DNA of 11,326 nt from ATZT02 sp964639395. GTDB taxonomy: Bacteria > Actinomycetota > Actinomycetes > S36-B12 > UBA5976. The DNA is taken from contig CAZXCT010000041.1 of NCBI GenBank assembly GCA_964639395.1, positions 1-11,326 of the forward strand. The letters run 5' to 3'. Position numbers and translations under genes: made by a program. Positions 6,508 to 11,326 of the stretch are shown here, in pieces; the stretch's first letter is position 1; each line of letters opens with the position of its first letter. A model generated the notes under the pieces. The model did no database searches. It worked only from the letters and a program-made list of their open reading frames with translations, and was not told the DNA's origin.

Positions 6508-6535
6508 TTTACCGTCTAAAGAAATGAACTAACAT
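6508..6535 (+). promoter_or_regulatory. Leaderless-type promoter of the DUF3039-clpS-DUF2017 operon
   Basis: TTTACC at 6508-6513 and TAACAT at 6530-6535 are separated by 16 bases and fit a -35 / TANNNT -10 pair. The ATG of the DUF3039 gene starts seven bases after the -10 box, so transcription would begin at or next to the start codon. The bases between (CAGAACT) contain no Shine-Dalgarno. This layout is the signature of leaderless mRNAs, which are common in Actinobacteria. The box lies in the 73-bp divergent region shared with the carbamoyltransferase gene. Confidence 0.55.
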
Positions 6536-6542
6536 CAGAACT

Positions 6543-6797
6543 ATGCCTGAACCGTTAGAAAGTCCCGCCCCCGCTGGAACCACCTTGCTAGAGCCAGCGC
6601 CAGTTTCTACGTCTGAAGATGGGGATCATGAGCGCTTCGCGCATTACGTCGATAAAAACAAAATTATGCAAAGTGCACTTTCTGGCAAACCAGTTATTGC
6701 CCTGTGTGGAAAGGTTTGGGTCCCAGGTAGAGATCCATCCAAATTTCCGATTTGCCCAGATTGTAAGAAAATCTTCGACAAACTACCGAAAGAATAA
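6543..6797 (+). CDS. DUF3039 domain protein (actinobacterial, probable metal-binding)
   Basis: The 84-residue protein has a disordered, Pro/Thr/Glu-rich N-terminus (1-25) and then the DUF3039 block: DGDHERFAHYVDKNKI at 26-41, GKPVIALCGKVW at 48-59 and DPSKFPICPDCKKIF at 64-78. Conserved C55, C71 and C74, with H29 or H34, could form a small zinc site. The molecular function of the family is not known to me. Its TAA shares one base with the clpS ATG, so the two are co-translated, and adjacency to clpS in Actinobacteria hints at a link to proteolysis or ribosome-associated control. That link is inference only. Confidence 0.9.
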   Translation: MPEPLESPAPAGTTLLEPAPVSTSEDGDHERFAHYVDKNKIMQSALSGKPVIALCGKVWVPGRDPSKFPICPDCKKIFDKLPKE

Positions 6798-7084
6798 TGA
6801 GCCTCTCTCCGCTTGAAGAAATAAGCGCAGATCAAAAAGCACAAACCACAACTCCGTGGGTTTGTATAGTCTGGAACGATCCAATAAATCTAATGAGTTA
6901 TGTGACATACGTTTTTATTACATATTTTGGATACTCCAAAACAAAAGCAGAGAAACTAATGATGGACGTCCACACCAAAGGTAGAGCAATCGTGAATCAA
7001 GGATCTCGCGAAGAGATGGAGCGAGATGTTATTGCGATGCATGGGTATGGATTGATGTCAACCTTAGAAAAATCCACCGCATGA
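6797..7084 (+). CDS. clpS: ATP-dependent Clp protease adaptor ClpS
   Basis: The 95-residue protein has the ClpS core from about residue 19: PWVCIVWNDPINLMSYV, with N27 and D28 in the place of the N-degron-binding Asn and Asp of E. coli ClpS, and VHTKGRAIV with H59 matching the pocket His. ClpS binds proteins with bulky hydrophobic N-terminal residues and hands them to the Clp ATPase (ClpC or ClpA) for degradation. The gene overlaps DUF3039 by one base and DUF2017 by four (ATGA at 7081-7084), so all three form one translationally coupled unit. The actinobacterial form NDPINLMSYVTYVF is clear. It shares the window with tmRNA, another source of Clp substrates. Confidence 0.97.
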   Translation: MSLSPLEEISADQKAQTTTPWVCIVWNDPINLMSYVTYVFITYFGYSKTKAEKLMMDVHTKGRAIVNQGSREEMERDVIAMHGYGLMSTLEKSTA

Positions 7085-7599
7085 GGGGCTTTTACCTAGA
7101 GTCAAATCAACGCTGGTTGCAATTAGGTGAGGTAGAACGAGCACTTTTATCCTCTTTGATTGGGCAAGTGGTTCAGCTTTTAAAACTAGAGGGTGCCTCA
7201 ACTAATCCACTAGATTTTCTCTCAGACCTAAATAAGAAGGCTACGCGCCCGCAAGATGAGGTAGTTTTTAGGTTATTGCCGGATGCTTACCTAGAAGATG
7301 AAGAAGGCAACAATGATTTTAGAAAATTCACCGAACAGAGTTTAAGAGAAGAAAAATTAGCTGCAGCTGATTTTTTACTCAGTGCACTACCGCCTAGTGA
7401 TGATCCAGTAGCGATCAAAGAATCTGAGGTTGATACTTGGCTGAAAGCCCTCAATGATGTCAGATTGGCACTAGGAACTCGCCTAGAGATAACTGAAGGT
7501 GCCGTGACAATTGATGAATCAGATGAAGAGAAAAACGGACTTTTAGATGTATATGACTGGCTTACTTGGCTGCAAGGAACTTTGCTAGAAGCTTATTAA
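7081..7599 (+). CDS. DUF2017 protein (ClpS-linked, function unknown)
   Basis: The 172-residue, acidic, mostly helical protein has no signal peptide or membrane segment. The region FRLLPDAYLEDEEGNNDFRKFTEQSLREEK (about 63-92) and the later WLKALNDVRLALGTRLEIT (121-139) and YDWLTWLQGTLL (158-169) are the conserved parts of DUF2017. In Actinobacteria the family almost always follows clpS, as here, with a 4-bp overlap and no Shine-Dalgarno of its own. A role with ClpS or the Clp protease is a guess from context. A strong bidirectional terminator starts three bases after its stop. Confidence 0.9.
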   Translation: MRGFYLESNQRWLQLGEVERALLSSLIGQVVQLLKLEGASTNPLDFLSDLNKKATRPQDEVVFRLLPDAYLEDEEGNNDFRKFTEQSLREEKLAAADFLLSALPPSDDPVAIKESEVDTWLKALNDVRLALGTRLEITEGAVTIDESDEEKNGLLDVYDWLTWLQGTLLEAY

Positions 7600-7601
7600 A
7601 T

Positions 7602-7637
7602 AAAAAAGACCGGACGATTAATCGCCCGGTCTTTTTT
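7602..7637. terminator. Bidirectional intrinsic terminator between DUF2017 and the rhodopsin
   Basis: AAAAAAGACCGG (7602-7613) pairs exactly with CCGGTCTTTTTT (7626-7637), giving a 12-pair stem with an A6 side and a T6 side. The loop contains the palindrome CGATTAATCG, which can pair further inside. It therefore works as an intrinsic terminator on both strands, ending the DUF3039-clpS-DUF2017 operon on plus and the rhodopsin mRNA on minus, whose stop codon is at 7646-7648. Confidence 0.93.
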
Positions 7638-7645
7638 GTCAGTCT

Positions 7646-8401
7646 TTAGTGACCTTCTGCCTTAGCAAATTCTGGATCATCTGCAAAGCTCTTTAGTCGA
7701 GCAATCTTGTAGATGAGCAAGCCGAATACTGCTTTAGCTAGAACGTCAGCAATTGAGTAGCCGTATTGACGGAACACAAATGCTAGGTTGCCTTCAAATC
7801 CCATTACTGGGAATAGATAAGCAATTGGATAGAAGCCCCAAGTAGCAAGCAAGGTCAAACGTAGACCTTGTACTTCTTTGGCAACACCTTCTGGTTGACG
7901 TCCTAGGGCTTTACCTAGTTCAACGAACAACACATAAAGAATGTAAATGAATGGAATGGTTGATAACGCACCCCAAATCAATTTTGGTGCAATTTCGCTG
8001 GTGATTTCACCTGGGTAACCCAAGATAATCATCAAAGCTGAAGCTGGGATCAAGCGCGTTAGTAACGAGCGTGAAACTGACTTAGCTAGTGCCAGCACTG
8101 CAACGGTTTCAACCAAAAGCAATGGAACTGTCAAAATCCAGTCAACATAACGATAGGCCTCGTTGAATGGAGTGCCTTCGTAATATGCATCGTGAAACGA
8201 ATCAAAGATTCTCCAGTAGTGATAGGCAGCGATACCAGTTACGGTAGCTGAAATCACCAATGAGCTGCGGTAGCGTTGTAGTACTCGTCTTTGTGAAACG
8301 AGCATAAACACCGATGCAAAAATCATTGAGACCAATGCAAACGACAGGACGTTATAAACAGCATCGAATTGACCGAAGGTCAATTGCTGTACATCAAACA
8401 T
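7646..8401 (-). CDS. actR: Actinorhodopsin, light-driven outward proton pump
   Basis: The 251-residue protein has seven membrane helices. Helix C carries RYVDWILTVPLLLVET: R84, proton acceptor D87, T91, spectral-tuning L95 and proton donor E98, matching R94, D97, T101, L105 and E108 of green proteorhodopsin. That D-T-E pattern marks a proton pump, and Leu at the tuning site predicts green absorption. H61 in helix B matches the His that partners the acceptor. K223 (DVLAKAVFG, helix G) should carry retinal. G144 in helix E lies where xanthorhodopsin-type pumps have a small residue that opens a window for a carotenoid antenna. A full AGGAGG at 8406-8411 sits four bases before the ATG. The gene is monocistronic. 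No retinal or carotenoid synthesis gene is adjacent, so retinal must come from another locus or the environment. Confidence 0.97.
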   Translation of the reverse strand: MFDVQQLTFGQFDAVYNVLSFALVSMIFASVFMLVSQRRVLQRYRSSLVISATVTGIAAYHYWRIFDSFHDAYYEGTPFNEAYRYVDWILTVPLLLVETVAVLALAKSVSRSLLTRLIPASALMIILGYPGEITSEIAPKLIWGALSTIPFIYILYVLFVELGKALGRQPEGVAKEVQGLRLTLLATWGFYPIAYLFPVMGFEGNLAFVFRQYGYSIADVLAKAVFGLLIYKIARLKSFADDPEFAKAEGH

Positions 8402-8589
8402 TCCGCCTCCTAGGACGGTACTGCTGAGGGATCACCTCGAGCCGACTTTCGGCCTGTGGAACACCTTACGCCCCATGGCCCATTTGCCGAGGCTTTGAAC
8501 AACTTTTTTTAGGGTATTTTCCGTGAATTTGGCCAACTTTTACCGCAACAGCCTCAAAAAACCCCTATCCACATAGGCTTAGGCGACTA
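8402..8589. promoter_or_regulatory. Divergent control region of the rhodopsin and murI genes
   Basis: These 188 bases hold the promoters of both divergent genes. The rhodopsin side is G+C-rich (about 60 percent over 8401-8460) and includes the AGGAGG ribosome site and a small perfect hairpin, GCCGA/TCGGC at 8441-8453, which would lie in the rhodopsin mRNA leader. Toward murI, TTGAAC at 8495-8500 and TATTTT at 8515-8520 are a possible but short-spaced (14 bases) -35/-10 pair. On the minus strand TAAGGT (complement of 8464-8469) is a possible rhodopsin -10 box without a clear -35. TTGGCCAA at 8529-8536 is a perfect palindrome. I cannot assign a regulator. Confidence 0.45.
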
Positions 8590-9381
8590 ATGAATGATGC
8601 GCCTATAGGAATTCTGGACTCCGGGGTCGGCGGGCTGACCGTGGCCAGAGCCATCATTGACCAACTGCCGAATGAATCCATCCGCTACGTCGGAGACACC
8701 CTTAATGGCCCCTACGGCCCTAAACCAATCGCATTGGTTCGTGAGTATTCGCTGGCAATCATGGATCGCTTAGTAGCGGACGGCGTCAAAGCGCTGGTAA
8801 TTGCCTGCAATAGCGCGAGTGCTGCAACCTTGAGAGATGCGCGAGAGCGATATCAAGTTCCGGTGGTTGAGGTAATTGGCCCTGCTGCTCGCAGAGCGGC
8901 TTCTTTAACTCGCAATAAAAAAGTCGGCGTTATCGGCACTCAGGCCACCGTCAGTAGCGGGGCATACGAAGATTCATTTGCAGTGACACCTGATATTCAA
9001 CTAACTTCACAAGCGTGCCCTAAATTCGTAGAGTTAGTAGAGCAAGGCATCACATCTGGTGATGAAGTTTTAAAAATCGCTCATGAGTACTTAACCCCGT
9101 TGATTAATCAACAGGTAGATACAGTCGTCTTGGGATGCACCCACTATCCGCTACTACAGGGTGCGATTGGATATGTAATGGGTGAAAATGTGGCACTAGT
9201 TTCGAGCGCAGAAGAAACTGCTCGCGATCTTTATCGTGTTTTAGTAAAAACTAATTTATTAAGAAGCACCCAATCAGCTAAGCCACGTTATGAATTTTTA
9301 GCTACCGGAAGCATAGACAAATTTCAATCACTCGCACAAAGATTTTTGGGGCCTGAGGTCGAAGCAGTAAATAAATTTTGA
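8590..9381 (+). CDS. murI: Glutamate racemase MurI
   Basis: The 263-residue enzyme interconverts L- and D-glutamate and supplies D-Glu for peptidoglycan precursors in the cytoplasm. The two catalytic cysteines are present: C73 in ACNSASAA and C183 in LGCTHYPLL, with H185 next to the second. The N-terminal LDSGVGGLTVAR block (D10, S11) and the GPYGPK substrate loop (40-45) are conserved. There is no good Shine-Dalgarno before the ATG at 8590. A TAGGCT box at 8574-8579 ends ten bases upstream, so the transcript may have a very short leader. G+C is about 57 percent at the 5' end and falls to about 28 percent near 9241-9300, an unusually steep slope inside one gene. rph follows after 22 bases. 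Confidence 0.97.
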   Translation: MNDAPIGILDSGVGGLTVARAIIDQLPNESIRYVGDTLNGPYGPKPIALVREYSLAIMDRLVADGVKALVIACNSASAATLRDARERYQVPVVEVIGPAARRAASLTRNKKVGVIGTQATVSSGAYEDSFAVTPDIQLTSQACPKFVELVEQGITSGDEVLKIAHEYLTPLINQQVDTVVLGCTHYPLLQGAIGYVMGENVALVSSAEETARDLYRVLVKTNLLRSTQSAKPRYEFLATGSIDKFQSLAQRFLGPEVEAVNKF

Positions 9382-9403
9382 ATCAACTAGTTAAGGAATA
9401 AAA

Positions 9404-10126
9404 ATGACAAGAAGTGATGGACGAGCAAACGAAGCCTTGCGCGAAATAAAGTTTGAAAGAAATTGGATTGATTCAGCCGAAGGCTCTTGTTTAGTTCATT
9501 TTGGTAAAACCCGAGTGCTCTGCACCGCTTCATTTACCCAAGGCGTGCCCCGTTGGAAGAAAGACTCAGGAGAAGGCTGGGTAACGGCAGAATATTCAAT
9601 GATTCCTAGAGCCACTGAAACTAGAACCGATCGTGAATCAGTCAAAGGCAAGTTGGGCGGCAGAACTCAAGAGATTTCCCGCTTGATTGGCAGAAGCATG
9701 AGAGCAGTTGTTGATTTTAAATCGCTAGGTGAAAACACCATTGTGATCGATTGTGATGTGCTTCAGGCCGACGGTGGCACCAGAACTGCTGCCATTACAG
9801 GTGCATTTGTTGCGTTAAGTGATGCAATTTCTTGGGCAAAAAATAAAAAGATATTGCCAGCAGAGGCAAAAGTTTTAATTGACTCAGTTGCCGCAGTGAG
9901 CGTCGGCGTAGTAGAAGGCGATATCAGATTAGATCTGCACTATGTAGATGACGTAGCAGCAGAAACCGATATGAATGTAGTTATGACTGGCAGCGGTAAA
10001 TACATAGAAGTGCAAGGAACAGCCGAGGGCGATCCCTTTTCTAAAGCAGAATTAGATCAATTACTTGAATTGGCAAAATTAGGTTGTGAAAAATTGACAA
10101 GCCTACAAATACAAGCCTTAAGTTAA
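9404..10126 (+). CDS. rph: Ribonuclease PH
   Basis: The 240-residue protein is a full-length RNase PH, a phosphate-dependent 3'-to-5' exonuclease that trims tRNA 3' ends and forms a hexamer. The start SDGRANEALREIKFERN is typical. R87 in GGRTQEISRLIGRSMRA binds phosphate, DVLQADGGTRTAAITGAF (118-135) is the signature region with R127, and the VDDVAAETDMNVVM segment (181-194) holds the catalytic acidic residues, including D189. AAGGA at 9393-9397 gives a well-placed ribosome site. Its TAA shares a base with the rdgB ATG. In many actinobacteria a metallo-beta-lactamase-fold gene lies between murI and rph; here only 22 bases separate them. RNase PH may act on tRNA-Leu and tmRNA encoded nearby, but that is general family knowledge. 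Confidence 0.98.
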   Translation: MTRSDGRANEALREIKFERNWIDSAEGSCLVHFGKTRVLCTASFTQGVPRWKKDSGEGWVTAEYSMIPRATETRTDRESVKGKLGGRTQEISRLIGRSMRAVVDFKSLGENTIVIDCDVLQADGGTRTAAITGAFVALSDAISWAKNKKILPAEAKVLIDSVAAVSVGVVEGDIRLDLHYVDDVAAETDMNVVMTGSGKYIEVQGTAEGDPFSKAELDQLLELAKLGCEKLTSLQIQALS

Positions 10127-10728
10127 TGATAAAAGATATAGTCCTAGCCACCTCAAACAAACACAAAGTTTCAGAAATCCTAAGTATTTTCTCTCAATTA
10201 AAAATTGAAGTAAATTTATTAACCTTAGATCAGATTAAAAACCCACCTGTAGTCGAAGAGGATGCGCCAACATTTGCTGGTAATGCTTTAAAAAAAGCCA
10301 GGGAGTTAAGTCGCCATAGCAAAATGCCGGCAATTGCAGATGACAGTGGCTTGGTGGTTGAAGCACTCGAGGGCCAACCGGGGGTTCTTAGCGCCAGATG
10401 GGCGGGTGTTCATGGGGATGATCAAGCAAATCTAAATCTAGTTTTATATCAAATGAAAGATGTTGCATCTGAATTAAGAATGGCAAAGTTTGTTTGTGCA
10501 GCCGCTCTAGCTTTGCCAGATAGTTGTGAATTTGTCACAGCGGGTGAGATATCTGGGTCTTTAACATTTTCGCCGCGTGGTACAAATGGATTTGGTTATG
10601 ATCCAATTTTTATGCCAGCTGGATATGAGATCACCACCGCAGAAATGGATCCAGAAATAAAAAACTCAATTAGCCACCGGGCAGTTGCATTTAGAAAATT
10701 GGCTGTTATGTTGGCCACTTTTAAGTAA
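10126..10728 (+). CDS. rdgB: RdgB/HAM1-type dITP/XTP pyrophosphatase
   Basis: The 200-residue protein removes non-canonical purine triphosphates (ITP, dITP, XTP) from the pool by cutting them to monophosphate and pyrophosphate. Conserved motifs are LATSNKHKVSEI at 7-18, EEDAPTFAGNALKKA at 44-58, ADDSGLVVEALEGQPGVLSARWAG at 71-94 with D72 and D73, GFGYDPIF at 155-162 and SHRAVAFRKL at 183-192. It overlaps rph by one base (TAATG) and has only weak Shine-Dalgarno support, so translation is coupled. The rph-rdgB pairing is standard in Actinobacteria. The C-terminus ends a few residues after the SHR motif, as usual. Confidence 0.98.
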   Translation: MIKDIVLATSNKHKVSEILSIFSQLKIEVNLLTLDQIKNPPVVEEDAPTFAGNALKKARELSRHSKMPAIADDSGLVVEALEGQPGVLSARWAGVHGDDQANLNLVLYQMKDVASELRMAKFVCAAALALPDSCEFVTAGEISGSLTFSPRGTNGFGYDPIFMPAGYEITTAEMDPEIKNSISHRAVAFRKLAVMLATFK

Positions 10729-10747
10729 CAAGATATTTAGTGAATAT

Positions 10748-10832
10748 TGGTGCGGGAGAGGGGAGTTGAACCCCTACACCTTTCGGCGCCAGATCCTAAG
10801 TCTGGTGCGTCTGCCAGTTCCGCCACTCCCGC
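10748..10832 (-). tRNA. tRNA-Leu (anticodon UAG)
   Basis: Read on the minus strand, GCGGGAG (from 10832) pairs with CTCCCGC, followed by discriminator A and an encoded CCA (10748-10750). The anticodon stem CCAGA/TCTGG encloses CTTAGGA, giving anticodon UAG for CUA and other CUN codons. A long variable arm (CGCC GAAA GGTG) confirms a class II leucine tRNA. The T-arm is AGGGG TTCAACT CCCCT. A possible -10 box TAGAGT (complement of 10845-10850) lies 12 bases before the 5' end. The gene converges on rdgB, whose stop is 20 bases beyond its 3' end, with no visible terminator. Confidence 0.97.
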
Positions 10833-10892
10833 ATCAGCGCCACTACTCTACGGCGTAGGCTTTTATCACCCGTACCCACTGGAGAGTTTGAG

Positions 10893-11117
10893 TTGAACAG
10901 TAAAGAAATACAAAATGAAATTCACAATGCCCGAGAGCGGCTAGCCAAAAATCTCGGCGAATTAGATTACGCATTTAGTGCGCAGGGGTTATGGGCAAAA
11001 ATAAAACTGGCAGTAAATAAGTTTTATAAAGATGAATCAGGTCAACTTCGAATTGACCGAATAGCAATTAGCGCTTTTGTTGCCTTGGTCTATTTATTAA
11101 TATCCAAAAAAGACTAG
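10893..11117 (+). CDS. DUF3618 small membrane-anchored protein
   Basis: The 74-residue protein starts at TTG with GGAGA at 10881-10885, a well-spaced ribosome site. Residues 1-25 (SKEIQNEIHNARERLAKNLGEL) are the amphipathic block typical of DUF3618, and residues 57-70 (IAISAFVALVYLLI) form one membrane segment before a charged end (SKKD). The family is small, actinobacterial and of unknown function. It is often found next to the GroES-like gene that follows here after 20 bases. The short helical cytoplasmic part and single anchor suggest a membrane-attached accessory protein, but no role can be assigned. Confidence 0.8.
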   Translation: MNSKEIQNEIHNARERLAKNLGELDYAFSAQGLWAKIKLAVNKFYKDESGQLRIDRIAISAFVALVYLLISKKD

Positions 11118-11125
11118 TTAAAAGG

Positions 11126-11131
11126 TACAAT
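11126..11131 (+). promoter_or_regulatory. TACAAT -10 box set for a leaderless groES-like mRNA
   Basis: TACAAT matches the -10 consensus in five of six positions and ends six bases before the ATG at 11138. Transcription from it would start at about the A of the start codon. No -35 hexamer is obvious 16-18 bases upstream, and an AAAAGG at 11120-11125 could instead be a distant ribosome site on a transcript coming from the DUF3618 gene. Confidence 0.45.
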
Positions 11132-11137
11132 AATTTA

Positions 11138-11326
11138 ATGGCGATCCCAATTACAAAAAACTCTAATTCTGAAAGACTTCCAGTCAAGTTAATGAATGAT
11201 CGAATTTTGGTTCATATCGAATCAGCCGAAGGTGAGCGTAGAAGTACCGGTGGGATCGTAATCCCGGCAACTGCGCAAGTTGCTCGCCGACTTACTTGGG
11301 CAAAAGTAGTCTCCACTGGCCCAAAC
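11138..11326 (+). CDS. GroES-like co-chaperonin (partial, cut by window end)
   Basis: The frame opens at ATG and runs 63 codons without a stop to the window edge. Residues 14-31 (LPVKLMNDRILVHIESAE) match the first GroES strands. Residues 32-45 (GERRSTGGIVIPATA) match the mobile loop, including the hydrophobic I40-V41-I42 tripeptide that docks on GroEL, and WAKVVSTGPN resembles the following EVVAVGPG strand. The wording differs from the main GroES (no EQTTASGLVIPDTA) and fits a second, actinobacterial GroES-like family with a Gln-Val-Ala-Arg-Arg-Leu segment after the loop. No groEL can be seen in the window. Whether it caps GroEL or has another partner is open. Confidence 0.85.
   Translation, partial: MAIPITKNSNSERLPVKLMNDRILVHIESAEGERRSTGGIVIPATAQVARRLTWAKVVSTGPN

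Noticed and set aside
6507..6521. CTTTA/TAAAG inverted repeat in the divergent region between the carbamoyltransferase and DUF3039 genes.
   Set aside because: Only five pairs of low complexity and overlapping the proposed -35 box; not enough to propose an operator.
8565..8573. CTATCCACA resembles a DnaA box (TTATCCACA) near TGTGGA at 8455-8460.
   Set aside because: Only one near-match plus a six-base partner over 120 bases, with no AT-rich unwinding element or dnaA/dnaN gene; too weak to call an origin or a DnaA-regulated site.
10848..10858. CTACGGCGTAG palindrome between tRNA-Leu and the DUF3618 gene.
   Set aside because: Five-base arms around one base cannot form a hairpin of this size, and there is no evidence of a protein site; probably incidental.
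1..11326. CRISPR repeats, insertion sequences, integrases, toxin-antitoxin pairs, restriction or phage genes.
   Set aside because: None seen on reading both strands; every substantial reading frame is accounted for by housekeeping or accessory metabolic families.

Overview
The window looks like a piece of a small, AT-rich chromosome from a planktonic freshwater actinobacterium, most likely the acI / Nanopelagicales group. Three things point there. An actinorhodopsin lies among housekeeping genes. Several families are nearly restricted to Actinobacteria (DUF3039, DUF2017, DUF3618 and a GroES-like protein with a GERRSTGGIVIPATA mobile loop). Genes are tightly packed, with many 1-4 bp overlaps and almost no free intergenic DNA. 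The assignment rests on protein content recognised by eye, not on a database search.

Layout. (1) 1-3886, plus strand: the end of a probable ftsX, a secreted coiled-coil M23 peptidase, an EamA permease, an S41 carboxy-terminal processing protease and smpB. This is the familiar actinobacterial ftsEX / M23 / S41 / smpB cluster with a permease between the two peptidases. (2) 3944-4315: ssrA (tmRNA), the RNA partner of SmpB, ending directly against a convergent SAM methyltransferase. (3) 5225-5428: a cold-shock protein with a structured leader and a strong terminator, convergent with an ornithine carbamoyltransferase (5483-6469, minus). (4) 6543-7599: DUF3039, clpS and DUF2017, overlapping by 1 and 4 bp. 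(5) 7646-8401, minus: a green-type proton-pumping actinorhodopsin, separated from DUF2017 by a bidirectional terminator. (6) 8590-10728: murI, rph and rdgB (cell-wall D-glutamate supply, 3' RNA maturation, nucleotide sanitation). (7) 10748-11326: tRNA-Leu(UAG) on the minus strand, a DUF3618 protein and the first 63 codons of a GroES-like co-chaperonin cut by the window edge.

Together the genes cover division-linked wall hydrolysis (FtsX and M23), ribosome rescue (SmpB and tmRNA), N-degron proteolysis (ClpS), peptidoglycan precursor and RNA metabolism, and light-driven proton pumping. There is no gene-free stretch over 300 bases.

I found no defence island, CRISPR array, prophage, insertion sequence or unknown multi-gene system. 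The window is mainly core genome. The points worth a second look are the His in place of the usual Arg in the carbamoyl-phosphate loop of the carbamoyltransferase and that gene's non-actinobacterial appearance; the ssrA 3' end abutting the methyltransferase stop; the rhodopsin's position and predicted carotenoid-binding window; a steep G+C gradient from the rhodopsin promoter region through murI; and leaderless-type promoters.
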